Positions 44,917 through 54,191 of a DNA stretch of 64,000 nucleotides are shown one piece after another. Made by a program: the position numbers and the translations under genes. Each line of letters starts with the position of its first letter. Position 1 is the first letter of the stretch. A model generated the notes under the pieces. The model was not told where the DNA came from. It was given only the letters and a program-made list of their open reading frames with translations, and made no database searches. This DNA is from PALSA-270 sp963770915 (lineage in GTDB: Bacteria; Acidobacteriota; Terriglobia; Terriglobales; Acidobacteriaceae): NCBI GenBank assembly GCA_963770915.1, contig CAVYRG010000001.1:1550001-1614000 (forward strand), written 5' to 3'.

Positions 44917-45453
44917 ATGAGCGGTTATCCGCGTTGGATTTACTATCCGCGGTCCGAAGAGCCCCCCGATTGGGTGAGAGCTATCGTTTCGGTGTTCAAT
45001 GAGCAGCGCACGCAACTAGACACTGCAACCATTCACAACAAGAGCGATGTCGCTCTGTCAATCATCCGCCCCGGACTTGAAGCCATAGGCTTTCGGGTTG
45101 AGGGCGGAGCCGAAGAGCCAACCATCTACCGCCCAGTCCACTTTGGCGAAAGTGGGGTCGCAGACCGGCAGTACCAAATCGACTCGTATCACTCTGACCT
45201 TCGAATTGGCCTCGAAGTTGAAGCCGGCCGCTCGATTCGCGGTAACGCAATCTATCGAGACATAATTCAGGCAAGCCTGATTGTTGGTCTAGACTATTTT
45301 GTGCTCGCCATCCCGCAACGATATCGCTTCAACCTGAAGAAGAAAGAACAGGAGGACAAACCATTCGAATATGGGCTGACCGTCCTTGATGCAATCTACA
45401 GCAGCGGGCGATTTAGGCTGCCGCTCAAAGGACTGCTGTTTGTAGGATTCTAG
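44917..45453 (+). CDS. Possible PD-(D/E)XK-fold nuclease-like protein
   Basis: 178 residues, no signal peptide. The stretch YQIDSYHSDLRIGLEVEAGR places an Asp and an E-x-E in the order expected for PD-(D/E)XK nucleases, and RDIIQASLIVGLDYFVLAIPQ resembles the following helix and strand. It could be a restriction-type or repair endonuclease, but no methylase is adjacent and the catalytic Lys is not obvious. The ATG has no strong ribosome-binding site. It sits between a repeat cluster and HigBA. Confidence 0.45.
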   Translation: MSGYPRWIYYPRSEEPPDWVRAIVSVFNEQRTQLDTATIHNKSDVALSIIRPGLEAIGFRVEGGAEEPTIYRPVHFGESGVADRQYQIDSYHSDLRIGLEVEAGRSIRGNAIYRDIIQASLIVGLDYFVLAIPQRYRFNLKKKEQEDKPFEYGLTVLDAIYSSGRFRLPLKGLLFVGF

Positions 45454-45489
45454 AAACGCCCGCGCGCCGCGCGGCCAACTGCGTTGTGT

Positions 45490-45798
45490 CTACGAATACG
45501 ACTTCAGAAGGCTGGGCTTCGGCGGTTCAATCCCCTTGCCTATTCCACTCCGTTCCGCAATCCGCAAATCGTAATCATTTTGCAGATTCAGCCAAAATTG
45601 CGCGGGCAGCCCGAAATATTTGCCCAAGCGAATGGCGGTATCAGCGCTAATCGCTCGTTCCTCGCGCACCACTTCATAGATGCCTGGAAAACTTAGCGCC
45701 TTCGCCAGTCGATAAGCCGTAAGCCCCAACGGCTCCATAAATTCCGAGCGGAGAATCTCTCCCGGATGAACCGCAAACGCCTTTTTCAATCTGCTCAT
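45490..45798 (-). CDS. higA: HigA-family antitoxin
   Basis: 102-residue XRE-family antitoxin. VHPGEILRSEFMEPLGLTAYRLAKAL followed by VREERAISADTAIRLGKYFG is the HigA/VapI helix-turn-helix pattern, and PAQFWLNLQNDYDLRIAE completes it. It follows higB by nine bases and would repress the operon. Confidence 0.9.
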   Translation of the reverse strand: MSRLKKAFAVHPGEILRSEFMEPLGLTAYRLAKALSFPGIYEVVREERAISADTAIRLGKYFGLPAQFWLNLQNDYDLRIAERSGIGKGIEPPKPSLLKSYS

Positions 45799-45807
45799 AG
45801 CCTGATC

Positions 45808-46089
45808 CTAGTGGTAATCCACAATCTCAACGTCAAAAGCATTCCCACCCCGCCATCGGAAGCACACCCGATACTGATCGTTTACCCGGATGCTGTGCTG
45901 CCCGGCACGATCTCCACCTAGCGACTCCAATTGATTCCCGGGGGGAACCCTCAAGTTATCGAGGGCCACCGCCGCGTTCAGAATCGCGAGCTTCCGAAAC
46001 GCCCGGCGGCCAATATCCGCTGGAAACCGTCGACACTTCCCCGATCGCCACAATTTCTCGGTCTCCTTGTCCCGGAAACTTGCGATCAT
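45808..46089 (-). CDS. higB: HigB-family mRNA interferase toxin
   Basis: 93-residue RelE-superfamily toxin. Conserved: SFRDKETEKLW at the start, RKLAILNAAVALDNLRVPPGNQLE, and DQYRVCFRWRGGNAFDVEIVDYH at the end. HigB toxins cut mRNA on the ribosome. Toxin first, then HigA, is the usual order. A TATAAAGG stretch lies just before the ATG. Confidence 0.9.
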   Translation of the reverse strand: MIASFRDKETEKLWRSGKCRRFPADIGRRAFRKLAILNAAVALDNLRVPPGNQLESLGGDRAGQHSIRVNDQYRVCFRWRGGNAFDVEIVDYH

Positions 46090-46165
46090 CCTAACCTTTA
46101 TAGTAACGCCGCACGATACTACTGTAACACATTAATATTGCGGACCAGAAGTATCAAACCCTCCA

Positions 46166-46264
46166 TTGTCATTCCGAAGCGCGGCCCTATCGCGCGAGGA
46201 ATCTGCAGTTTGGTCCTTGGCAAGAAGTAGATTCCTCGCCGCCAAACCCGGCTCGGAATGACAA
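46166..46264. repeat. 99-bp palindromic miniature repeat
   Basis: Perfect 12-base terminal inverted repeats, TTGTCATTCCGA (46166-46177) and TCGGAATGACAA (46253-46264). An inner pair, GAGGAATCT/AGATTCCTC, is also present. It can fold into one long hairpin and codes for nothing. Confidence 0.85.
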
Positions 46265-46286
46265 ATGAGTAAATGCTTTGCGGCCT

Positions 46287-48725
46287 TCACATCAACCACA
46301 GCGCATCCACATCCACGATAACCTGCGTCCGCGGAATCTTCTCCTTCGCTACATAGACGAGCATCGATCTTAACAACGCGTTCAATTTCTCCCGGCTGTC
46401 CGACTTCAAAACAAAGTGGTAGCGATAATCTTGCTTCAGCCGCAGGATGGGCGCGGCCGCCGGCCCCAGCACCCGAATGCCTTCATGCCGCGTCTTCTCG
46501 AACCACTTCCCCAGGACGCCCGACCACTGCAGCGCCTCGTCCAGTTTGCCGCTGCGCACCAGCACGTTCGCCAGCGCGCTGTAGGGCGGATAGTGCATCC
46601 ATTTTCGGAACTGCAATTCCTTTTCGTAGAAGCCGGCGAAGTCATGCCGCGCCGCATATTGCACCGCGTAGTGCTCGGGAAAATAAGTCTGCAGCACAAC
46701 TTTCCCCGGCGTGTTTCCGCGTCCCGCGCGCCCCGCAACCTGGGTGAGTAGCTGAAACGTCCGCTCCGCCGCGCGAAAGTCGGGCATGCCGAGCGCCATG
46801 TCCGCCCCCACCACCCCCACCAGCGTCACGCCGTGAATGTCGTGCCCCTTGGCGATCATCTGCGTGCCCACCAGCAGATCCAGCTCGCCGTCGTTGAGCG
46901 CGTTCAGCGCGCGCTCAAAGTCGTCACGCCCGCGCACCGTATCGCGATCCAGCCGCCCAATGCGCGCCTGCGGAAACATGCCGTGCAGCAGCTCTTCCAG
47001 CTTTTCCGATCCCGTTCCCAAAAAATAAACGTACTCGCTGCCGCAGTGCACGCATGCCTTCGGCACCGGCGCTCTGTAGCCGCAGTAGTGGCACTCCATG
47101 CGCCGCGAGCGCTTGTGATGGGTCATGGCGATGGCGCAGTTCTTGCACTCGAGCGTTTTGCCGCAAGCCCGGCACAGCACCACCGGCGAATAGCCGCGGC
47201 GGTTGAGCAGCACCATGACTTGCTCTTTACGCTCGAGACGCTCTTTGATTTCCTCCGCCAGCTTGCGCGAGATCACTTGTTCGTGGCCCGTTTCCTGGAA
47301 CTCCTGCCGCATGTCGATGATCTCGACCTCGGGCAGCGGCCGCTGCTCCACCCGGTCGGGCAGTTCGAGCAGCGTGTATTTGTTCTGCTTAGCGTTGAAG
47401 TACGACTCCAGCGACGGCGTCGCCGAGCCCAGCACGACGGTGGCATTCGCCATTTTGGCGCGCATCACCGCCACGTCGCGGGCATGGTAGCGCGGTGTCT
47501 CCTCCTGCTTGTAAGACGAGTCCTGCTCCTCATCGACGATCATCAATGCCAGATCGGCCACCGGAGCGAACACCGCCGAGCGCGTGCCCACCACCACCCG
47601 CGCCTCGCCGCGCTTGATGCGGTGCCACTGCTCCGCCCGCTCCTTGTCGGAGAGCGCGGAGTGCAGAATCGCCACTTCGTCGCCGAACACCTGATGCAAG
47701 TCGGCTGCCATGGCCGGGGTCAACCCAATCTCCGGAACCAGCAGAATGGCCGAGCGCCCCGCCGCCAGCACCGCGCGCATGCCCGCCAGATACACCGCCG
47801 TCTTGCCTGAGCCGGTCACGCCGTGCAGCAACGCACCTGCAAACTTCTTCGCTTCCACGTTGGCTTGGATCTGCCGCAGAGCCTCGGCTTGTTGCGCGCT
47901 GAACTCAAACTCGAATGGCGACGGCCGCGCCTTGAGCGTGGGGCGCGTGAGTTCGGGACGCTCTTCTACGACTTCAACCAGGCCTCGCTTCACCAGGGTG
48001 CTCAGCGTTGTGCGCGGCACCTCGAGTGCGCGCAACACCTCGACAGGAACTCTCCCGCCCGCGGCAGTAAGCGTTTCGATCAGCGCGCGTTGATTGGAAT
48101 TCAGTTTCCCTTCCGCGCTTTTGAGCAGGGCGACTTGTATGGTGCGGCTGGCGTCGCGCACATCGGAAAGATCCTCGCGCGCAATCCATTTCTTGCGGAC
48201 CATGCCGGCGAGCACCGCCGTCGGCACGCGGGTTGCCGCGCGAAGCGTCGCCTCCTTCACCATCCGCTCTTCCGCGCTGAGATATTCGAGCACGCGGAAC
48301 TCGGCGAGCTGATCCTGCGGCGTGCGGCGCGAGCGCGCCGATGATCCCGCCATGCCGGCGAGGTGAAGCGCCATCTGCCCCTCCGGCATGATGCGATAGG
48401 CGATGGCACGCTTGAATTCCGCGCCGAGCGGCAGCATGGTGCGAAAGACTTCGCCGATGGGCGCGAGATAGTAGTCGGCAATCCATTTGCCAAGGCGCAG
48501 CAGCTGCTGGTCGAGCACCGGCACCGCGTCCAGCACACTGATTACGTCTTTGGTTTTGACGTTGGGCACGCGGTCGTGCAGCTCAGTGACGATGCCCGAC
48601 AGGCGCTGCTGGCGGAACGGCACGAGCACGCGTCCGCCCACCACCGGCTGCAACCCTTGCGGGATGCGGTAAGTGAAGACGGCATCAAGCGGCACCGGCA
48701 CAGCTACGTCGCAGAATTCAGGCAT
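46287..48725 (-). CDS. priA: Primosomal replication restart helicase PriA
   Basis: 812-residue 3'-5' superfamily 2 helicase that reloads the replisome at stalled forks. The N-terminal domain begins MPEFCDVAVPVPLDAVFTYR. Walker A reads LLHGVTGSGKTAVYL and the Walker B-like motif is LALMIVDEEQDSSYKQ. The zinc module has eight cysteines in CRACGKTLECKNC and CHYCGYRAPVPKACVHCG. Motif V/VI: GTQMIAKGHD and QVAGRAGRG. I chose ATG 48725; the longer frame adds nine residues without homology. Confidence 0.94.
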   Translation of the reverse strand: MPEFCDVAVPVPLDAVFTYRIPQGLQPVVGGRVLVPFRQQRLSGIVTELHDRVPNVKTKDVISVLDAVPVLDQQLLRLGKWIADYYLAPIGEVFRTMLPLGAEFKRAIAYRIMPEGQMALHLAGMAGSSARSRRTPQDQLAEFRVLEYLSAEERMVKEATLRAATRVPTAVLAGMVRKKWIAREDLSDVRDASRTIQVALLKSAEGKLNSNQRALIETLTAAGGRVPVEVLRALEVPRTTLSTLVKRGLVEVVEERPELTRPTLKARPSPFEFEFSAQQAEALRQIQANVEAKKFAGALLHGVTGSGKTAVYLAGMRAVLAAGRSAILLVPEIGLTPAMAADLHQVFGDEVAILHSALSDKERAEQWHRIKRGEARVVVGTRSAVFAPVADLALMIVDEEQDSSYKQEETPRYHARDVAVMRAKMANATVVLGSATPSLESYFNAKQNKYTLLELPDRVEQRPLPEVEIIDMRQEFQETGHEQVISRKLAEEIKERLERKEQVMVLLNRRGYSPVVLCRACGKTLECKNCAIAMTHHKRSRRMECHYCGYRAPVPKACVHCGSEYVYFLGTGSEKLEELLHGMFPQARIGRLDRDTVRGRDDFERALNALNDGELDLLVGTQMIAKGHDIHGVTLVGVVGADMALGMPDFRAAERTFQLLTQVAGRAGRGNTPGKVVLQTYFPEHYAVQYAARHDFAGFYEKELQFRKWMHYPPYSALANVLVRSGKLDEALQWSGVLGKWFEKTRHEGIRVLGPAAAPILRLKQDYRYHFVLKSDSREKLNALLRSMLVYVAKEKIPRTQVIVDVDALWLM

Positions 48726-48792
48726 GGATGAGGGCTGAGGGCATCGTACCATCCGGCGCGGCGAGGAACCGGGAGGGCGAAATCGCAGAAAT

Positions 48793-48844
48793 GTTCCTTA
48801 CGGAACACTCGCGCAAATCCGCCCAATGTTCCTTAAGGAACATA
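48793..48844. promoter_or_regulatory. Two palindromic operators between priA and the BrnA-like gene
   Basis: TGTTCC-TTAC-GGAACA (48793-48808) and the perfect ATGTTCCTTAAGGAACAT (48827-48844) have centres 35 bases apart in the divergent intergenic region. They may serve the BrnA-like regulator or priA, or both. Confidence 0.6.
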
Positions 48845-48895
48845 TTGTAATTATGATAGTGTATGTACCATACGATCCGTATAGGAGATAACCTC

Positions 48896-49165
48896 ATGAA
48901 AAAGAAGAGGAAACCAACCGCGCGCAAAACGAGGGGGAAGGGGAGGCAGCACAGGATCGGCACCCTGCGAGCCTCCGCGGAAGACCTGCGGGACCCGAGC
49001 GCGGATATCGGGACGTTGTACAAACCAATCAAAAAGCCGGTGACGCTAAGGCTGGATGCGGACGTGCTGGCCTGGTTTAGGACGCAGGGTAAGGGCTACC
49101 AAACCCGCATCAACGCCGCCTTGCGGCGGGTGATGAAGCACGAGAAGAAGGCGGGGACGGAGTAG
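48896..49165 (+). CDS. BrnA-like antitoxin without a toxin partner
   Basis: 89 residues from the ATG preceded by AGGAG at eight bases. The basic N-terminus (KKKRKPTARKTRGKGRQ) is unusual. The C-terminal half, PVTLRLDADVLAWFRTQGKGYQTRINAALRR, is the DUF4415/BrnA ribbon-helix-helix and matches the BrnA at 17255 closely. No BrnT is adjacent on either side, so it is an orphan antitoxin or a repurposed regulator. Palindromes upstream are candidate binding sites. Confidence 0.75.
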   Translation: MKKKRKPTARKTRGKGRQHRIGTLRASAEDLRDPSADIGTLYKPIKKPVTLRLDADVLAWFRTQGKGYQTRINAALRRVMKHEKKAGTE

Positions 49166-49203
49166 CGGCCCCGCCCCCCTTAGAAGTTGAGCGCGACCGT
49201 GAA

Positions 49204-50433
49204 TTACGGCACGTTTGCCGGCGGAATCTTCGTGCTCAGGTTCGCGTTCATGGTCTGAATGAATCGGTTGGCCATGATGGCGTAGCCGGCATCGGTGGGA
49301 TGCAGGCCATCCAGCGAAAACAGGCCGCCCAGAAAGTCGGTGGTCAGCGTTACGCCACCCGCTTTGTAGCCATGGGCGTGAAGATCGTCAAACAGGGAAA
49401 ACAGATCCACAACCACTGCGCCGTGGATTGCCGCCTGCACGGCGATGATTGCGTTCAGTGCGATGGTGGCCAGACGCACCGCGGTCGCCTGGCCGAGGGT
49501 CACGAAACACGGCGTGCCGGTGCCCGTGCAGTCCAGGGGTAGCGGGCCTGGAGCGCCTTGCAGCAGAATTCCCTCAATCGCCGGCAGCGCATCCAACGTC
49601 ACATAGTCGAGCGCGTGCAGCCCGAGGGCGTGCGTTACTGCCAGCAGCGGGATGTTCGCCTCCTGCGCCAGTTTCCAGACCGGAATGAAGTAAGGAGCCT
49701 CCATCACGTCGGGAAGATTGGCCACCACCAAAGTCGCCTTGGTCGACGCCAGCGTGGTGATCAGGCTCGCATAGGATTTGTTGAAACTCGCGAAGAAGGC
49801 GGCCGGAGAAGAAATCATCTTCGAGAGCTGCCCCGAGGTAACCGCTCCGAGAATGTCGTTGTTGCCGATGTCCACGATGAGTGTGGTGGGATGAAGAGCC
49901 ACCGCCTGCTGTACCTGGCTGAGCGGCTGGCAGGGATAACCGAGCAACGGGCACGGAAATCCCAAAACAATGTCCGTCGCCAGCTGCGTCTCGTCTGTCG
50001 TCGGCGCGGCGCTGGGCACGCGGTTTAGAGCATCCGAAACGGTTTGCAGAGGCACCGCTAAATCTGTCGCTTGCTCAAATGGATTCTCGCGGACGTTGAA
50101 TAGGGTCAGGGGCGTTGCGGGTACGGGCTGAATGATCGGCGGGAATCCGCCGGGGTTAACCAGCATAAGTGTGTTCGGCGCGCCGGGAAATGGAACCAGC
50201 GGCAGCGTGAGTTGCGTCCCGATCTGCTGCGCAATCACGCTGGCGAATCCATGGACCTGCTGCGTATCTTCGAGCGATCCGTTCTCCACGCCGGCGGCGA
50301 GGGAATCGCCGACTACGACAAGGTTGGAAAAATCAGGAGCTTTTCGCCGCTGCGCAGAAAGCGGTGTGGCAATCGTAAATACGGATAGAGCCACGGCTAG
50401 AGACTGGGATAGAACCTTGATGGGAGCATGCAT
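49204..50433 (-). CDS. Secreted SGNH/GDSL-family hydrolase
   Basis: 409 residues with a signal peptide (to about residue 26, PLSAQ). Block I, VVVGDSLAAGVENG, holds the nucleophile Ser. Block III is DIGNNDILGAV and block V is LDGLHPTDAGYAIMANRF with the catalytic Asp and His, so the triad is complete. It is probably a periplasmic or extracellular esterase/lipase. GGAGG lies nine bases before the ATG at 50433. Confidence 0.85.
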   Translation of the reverse strand: MHAPIKVLSQSLAVALSVFTIATPLSAQRRKAPDFSNLVVVGDSLAAGVENGSLEDTQQVHGFASVIAQQIGTQLTLPLVPFPGAPNTLMLVNPGGFPPIIQPVPATPLTLFNVRENPFEQATDLAVPLQTVSDALNRVPSAAPTTDETQLATDIVLGFPCPLLGYPCQPLSQVQQAVALHPTTLIVDIGNNDILGAVTSGQLSKMISSPAAFFASFNKSYASLITTLASTKATLVVANLPDVMEAPYFIPVWKLAQEANIPLLAVTHALGLHALDYVTLDALPAIEGILLQGAPGPLPLDCTGTGTPCFVTLGQATAVRLATIALNAIIAVQAAIHGAVVVDLFSLFDDLHAHGYKAGGVTLTTDFLGGLFSLDGLHPTDAGYAIMANRFIQTMNANLSTKIPPANVP

Positions 50434-50455
50434 GGTTCGCGCCTCCACTATTGGG

Positions 50456-50554
50456 GCGCGAGTATACCACCGTTTTGCGGGTGTGAAAGCCGGCTTACCT
50501 GGAGAAGTTTTGCACAGGCCGGAGCGGAGAAGCCAAGCCGGTGGCCGGATTCAG
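50456..50554. repeat. ~98-bp intergenic repeat, copy 1
   Basis: Begins GCGCGAGTATACCACCGTTTT and ends GTGGCCGGATTCAG. It matches 54192-54289 at roughly 85-90% of positions. The two copies bracket the three-gene operon between them. Confidence 0.85.
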
Positions 50555-50662
50555 AAGCTTCTTCTTGCCGAATTCTATGCAGCTTCCGATGCAGAGGCGG
50601 GGCAGGCCACGAGACGATGGCCAAAGTCTGGAGTAAGATGATCAGCGACTAAGTCTGTATCC

Positions 50663-52465
50663 ATGAAATCGCGCCTGCTCTGCGCTCTCTTATTGCTGGT
50701 CCCGCCGGCTGCCGCCGCGGCGAACGACGTCCGAATTGTTGAGATTGGACTCAAGGGTTACTACTCATCTGTCACGGCGACGCCGGTTCGCATTCAAGTC
50801 AGCGCGCCCACCCAAACACGGCAAATGCGGTTGGACTTCACGGTCACCAACGAGGATTCGCCGGAATATTCGACCTTGCGGACCGACCATTTTTCCAAGC
50901 AGGTTTCGGTGCAGCCGGGGGAAACTATCGAACTGGAGTTGCCCATCGTACTGGCCAGCTCGAACCATTCCACGCTCGAGCTTAGCGCCAGCGATCCAAG
51001 CGGCGTAAAGATCGGCACTTCCAGCGTGACTGTGGACCCGGCGGGCAATGTCACCAATCAATGGTTCATCACGATCCTGTGCCAGGACCGCCGCCTGTGC
51101 GATGAGGCGCAATCGCAAATCTCATTCGGAAGTTCTGCAGAAGAGACTACCGAGAAGAATAAGACATTCCGATTTGTTACACTCGCCGGCCCGCGGGAAC
51201 AATGGTGGGATTATTCCGCAGTGCGCTTTCTGGTTGTAGCTGACTCGATGCGGCAATGGAGCCCGGAGGAAAAATCCGCGATTGAGTATTACTTGCGCAG
51301 TGGGGGAAACCTTCTGCTGCTCGAAAAAGAAGCAGACGATAGCGACTTTCTAGCGCCGTACCGCACCAAACCGCTAACGGCTGATCCTTTGAACGTGGGG
51401 CAGGGCAAGCTGTACCGACTTGCAGGCCTGCATAGCAAGGAACTAACTTCCTTATTCAGTGGTAGCTCCTATAGGGAACTAACCGCCGGTTCTTCTCTCA
51501 CGAGTTCCTCTTTTGTGAGATATAGCGGGCGGGATTGGCTGCGCGGCCGCTTCGGCGTATCGTTCGACTTTCCGCGACTTCGCTGGGTGTTGATCTGGCT
51601 CGGAAGCTATGTCGTGATCGTTGGGCTTCTGAATTTCACTTTGCTCCGCCGTTGGCGGCGCCTGGAATGGGGCTGGATCACGACCACGTGCATCGCCGCG
51701 TTGTTTGCCGGCGGCCTTTACATTGCCAGCTCGCTGCACCGTCCCAAGCAGGTAGGCCTCGACGACGTTGTCATTTATCGGATGGACGGCGAGAGTCCGG
51801 TGGCGTACGAGCAAATCGGCTTGCGGGTTTCCTCTCCGGATCGAATGGCGACCAGCGTTTCAGTAGGCAACAACGCCGTGTTGGACGCGCACAGCTCAGT
51901 CCCGGCGCAGACCAGCAATGCGGAGTTTGCGAACGAAATCACCAATGCCCGGCGGGTGCAGCCGGGATGGCGGATGAGTCTCGGCCCACCCGCCGAGATA
52001 GATCTCTCGCTGCTTCGCTGGTCGTTTGTCGATCTTGATCTGCAAACTTTCCGCGTCTTTTCGGGGCCGGTGGTTTTGAATCCTAATTTGCAATTGAAGA
52101 ACAACACTGGCCAGAACTTTCAGGAAGCGATGTACCTGGATTTCGAACGAAACCACAGATACATGATTCCCGGGCTCGCGCCCGGGCAGGAAGTGGACCT
52201 CGCGAGGATAGCTCCCACTGCGATTTGGAGAGATGTCGTCACGAATAACGGCCAATCCACGGTTCGGCAAGCGGTCGTGGACCCGGGGCCCGATCAAGGG
52301 CCGCTTCCCTTGAAGGCTATTCCTTACACCGCCTTCCCGTTCGGCACCGGCAAGCACTTCTTTGTAGGCATGAGTGACGGACCGCTGCCGGATACGAACC
52401 TGGCGGGCCAGCAATTCGTGCGGCACAACGTCGCTTTTACCATCATTCGGTTGGACCAGCCATGA
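50663..52465 (+). CDS. Membrane protein linked to an ABC exporter
   Basis: 600 residues with a signal peptide and an Ig-like periplasmic region. WWDYSAVRFLVVADSMRQWS then SAIEYYLRSGGNLLLLEKE resembles a glutamine-amidotransferase/GldG-like fold. Two transmembrane helices follow at about 310-330 and 338-358, then a long soluble C-terminal region. It overlaps the ABC ATPase by four bases. The arrangement (auxiliary protein, ATPase, permease) resembles gliding-type GldG/GldA/GldF sets, but I infer only an ABC-linked envelope function. Confidence 0.65.
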   Translation: MKSRLLCALLLLVPPAAAAANDVRIVEIGLKGYYSSVTATPVRIQVSAPTQTRQMRLDFTVTNEDSPEYSTLRTDHFSKQVSVQPGETIELELPIVLASSNHSTLELSASDPSGVKIGTSSVTVDPAGNVTNQWFITILCQDRRLCDEAQSQISFGSSAEETTEKNKTFRFVTLAGPREQWWDYSAVRFLVVADSMRQWSPEEKSAIEYYLRSGGNLLLLEKEADDSDFLAPYRTKPLTADPLNVGQGKLYRLAGLHSKELTSLFSGSSYRELTAGSSLTSSSFVRYSGRDWLRGRFGVSFDFPRLRWVLIWLGSYVVIVGLLNFTLLRRWRRLEWGWITTTCIAALFAGGLYIASSLHRPKQVGLDDVVIYRMDGESPVAYEQIGLRVSSPDRMATSVSVGNNAVLDAHSSVPAQTSNAEFANEITNARRVQPGWRMSLGPPAEIDLSLLRWSFVDLDLQTFRVFSGPVVLNPNLQLKNNTGQNFQEAMYLDFERNHRYMIPGLAPGQEVDLARIAPTAIWRDVVTNNGQSTVRQAVVDPGPDQGPLPLKAIPYTAFPFGTGKHFFVGMSDGPLPDTNLAGQQFVRHNVAFTIIRLDQP

Positions 52466-53394
52466 TTGAGGTTGAACATCTCGGCAAGAAGTACAACGGC
52501 ACGGCGGCGCTCGATGGCTTCAGCTTGAGCGTGGGCAAGGGGGAGTTGCTTGGCTTGGTGGGTCCGAACGGCGCGGGCAAGACCACGCTAATCAAGATTC
52601 TCGCGACGCTGCTCGTGCCATCGGCCGGGACCGTGCGCATCGGGGGAGTCGACGTCCGGCATGAGCGTGACACCGTCAAGCGCATGGTGGGCTACATGCC
52701 GGACCAGCCGGGTTTGTATCAGGACATGCGACTGCGGGAGTTTCTGCAGTTCTTCGCCGATGCCTTTCACGTGAGCCGGGAACGGCAGAAAGCCGCTATT
52801 GAGCGCGCGCTCGCGCGGGCGGAACTGTCGGACCGGCAAGACTCCTATGTCGAAGAGCTTTCTTTCGGGTTAAAACAACGCCTGCTGCTGGCGAAGACCT
52901 TGCTGCATGAACCGAAAGTATTGCTCCTGGACGAACCGGCGACCGGACTGGACCCAATCGCGCGTCTCGATCTGCGCCGGCAACTGAAGGAGCTGAATGC
53001 GGAGGGCGTTACCATCCTGATCTCTTCCCACATCCTGGCCGACCTCGAAGATATATGCACCCGCGTGGCGTTGATTTCCGGAGGAAGGAATGCGGCGGAT
53101 GCAGAGGGGCACGAGGTCCTTCAGCTGGCGCAGCCCACCACCGCGCGCGTATACGAAATCGAGATTACGGGGGCAATGGATGCGGCCAAAGCGGCGACGG
53201 CCTTGGTGGAAGGCGCGAAGATCGTCCATGCAGAAGGCGTGCGGCTAGTCGTTGAGTTGAAAGGCGGCAGCGCAGAGGCCGCCGCCCTACTTCGTCGCTT
53301 GGTAACGTCTGGCGTCGATGTGGCTCGTTTCGATTACCGCTCAGCGAGTCTGGAAGAGCGCTATCAGCAGGCGTTTGGAGGACAAAAATCATGA
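52462..53394 (+). CDS. ABC transporter ATPase
   Basis: 310-residue exporter-type ATPase. Walker A LVGPNGAGKTTLIKIL; Q-loop YMPDQPGLYQDM; the signature is atypical, YVEELSFGLKQRLLLAKTLL (SFG in place of SGG); Walker B VLLLDEPATGLDP; H-loop LISSHILADLED. A C-terminal region of about 90 residues is typical of CcmA/NatA-like multidrug or lipid exporters. Both ends overlap neighbours by four bases. Confidence 0.88.
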   Translation: MIEVEHLGKKYNGTAALDGFSLSVGKGELLGLVGPNGAGKTTLIKILATLLVPSAGTVRIGGVDVRHERDTVKRMVGYMPDQPGLYQDMRLREFLQFFADAFHVSRERQKAAIERALARAELSDRQDSYVEELSFGLKQRLLLAKTLLHEPKVLLLDEPATGLDPIARLDLRRQLKELNAEGVTILISSHILADLEDICTRVALISGGRNAADAEGHEVLQLAQPTTARVYEIEITGAMDAAKAATALVEGAKIVHAEGVRLVVELKGGSAEAAALLRRLVTSGVDVARFDYRSASLEERYQQAFGGQKS

Positions 53395-54188
53395 ATCCGA
53401 TGGTGCGCAAGGAACTGAACCTGCGCATGCGCGAACGGCGCGGATGGATACTGCCCTCTCTGTACCTGTTGACGCTGGGAGCGGTGGTGGCGCTGGCCTA
53501 CTATCTGACGACTAGTGAGTCAGGCGGCCGCGAACTGCAAGGCGCCGACATCGGGGTGCCCATGTTTTTAGGCGCCGCGTACGCCCAACTTTCGCTGCTC
53601 TTGCTGCTCGCCCCGATTTTCAGCGCCGGCTCCATCACCATCGAAAAAGAGCAGAAGACCCTGGCAGGATTACTCACTTCGCTCCTCACACCTTTTCAGA
53701 TCTGGTGGGGAAAGTTCGCAGCTTCGTTGCTGTTTGTCTTGCTGCTGATCGTGATGGGGCTGCCGGTATTGAGCATGGCGTTCGCCTTCGGCGGAATTGG
53801 CCCCTGGGACGTTGTTGTGACGACCGTCACCAGCGTCGTCACTTTAGCTACCGTGAGCGCCATTGGCCTTTATTGGTCTTCGGTGTTTCGCCGGAGCGTT
53901 CATGCCACGGCGGTCACCTATGCAACCGTCATTGCCATGACGGTTATCACGTTTGTCGTATTTACGATCGAGATGTCAATCCATCAGCCGAAGAACTGGG
54001 GACAAACCGGATTGTTCGTCAAGGCGCCGCTCTACTTCAATCCCGTGTTCTTTCTGACCATTGGCTTCGCGCCTGCGCAGCAGCTGTACCCCGAGTGGGT
54101 GCGGTGTTTAGGCGTGTTCACGGTTCTCGGGCTCATGGCCAGCGGGCTCACCTTGTGGAACCTGCGCCGCAGCGGCGACGCCGCTTGA
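53391..54188 (+). CDS. ABC transporter permease (ABC-2 type)
   Basis: 265-residue permease with six helices. The N-terminal MVRKELNLRMRERRGWILPSLY and EKEQKTLAGLLTSLLTPFQIWWGKF are typical of ABC-2 permeases such as NatB/GldF. It is the last gene of the three-gene operon; the dispersed repeat at 54192 follows immediately. Confidence 0.85.
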   Translation: MNPMVRKELNLRMRERRGWILPSLYLLTLGAVVALAYYLTTSESGGRELQGADIGVPMFLGAAYAQLSLLLLLAPIFSAGSITIEKEQKTLAGLLTSLLTPFQIWWGKFAASLLFVLLLIVMGLPVLSMAFAFGGIGPWDVVVTTVTSVVTLATVSAIGLYWSSVFRRSVHATAVTYATVIAMTVITFVVFTIEMSIHQPKNWGQTGLFVKAPLYFNPVFFLTIGFAPAQQLYPEWVRCLGVFTVLGLMASGLTLWNLRRSGDAA

Positions 54189-54191
54189 GGC

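Noticed and set aside
46833..47810. Plus-strand frame of 325 codons inside priA
   Set aside because: Antisense shadow; PriA motifs on the minus strand are unambiguous.
48793..48844. LexA-type SOS boxes upstream of priA
   Set aside because: The spacing (GTTC-N8-GAAC) does not match the LexA boxes I know, and the acidobacterial motif is unknown to me; kept only as generic palindromes.
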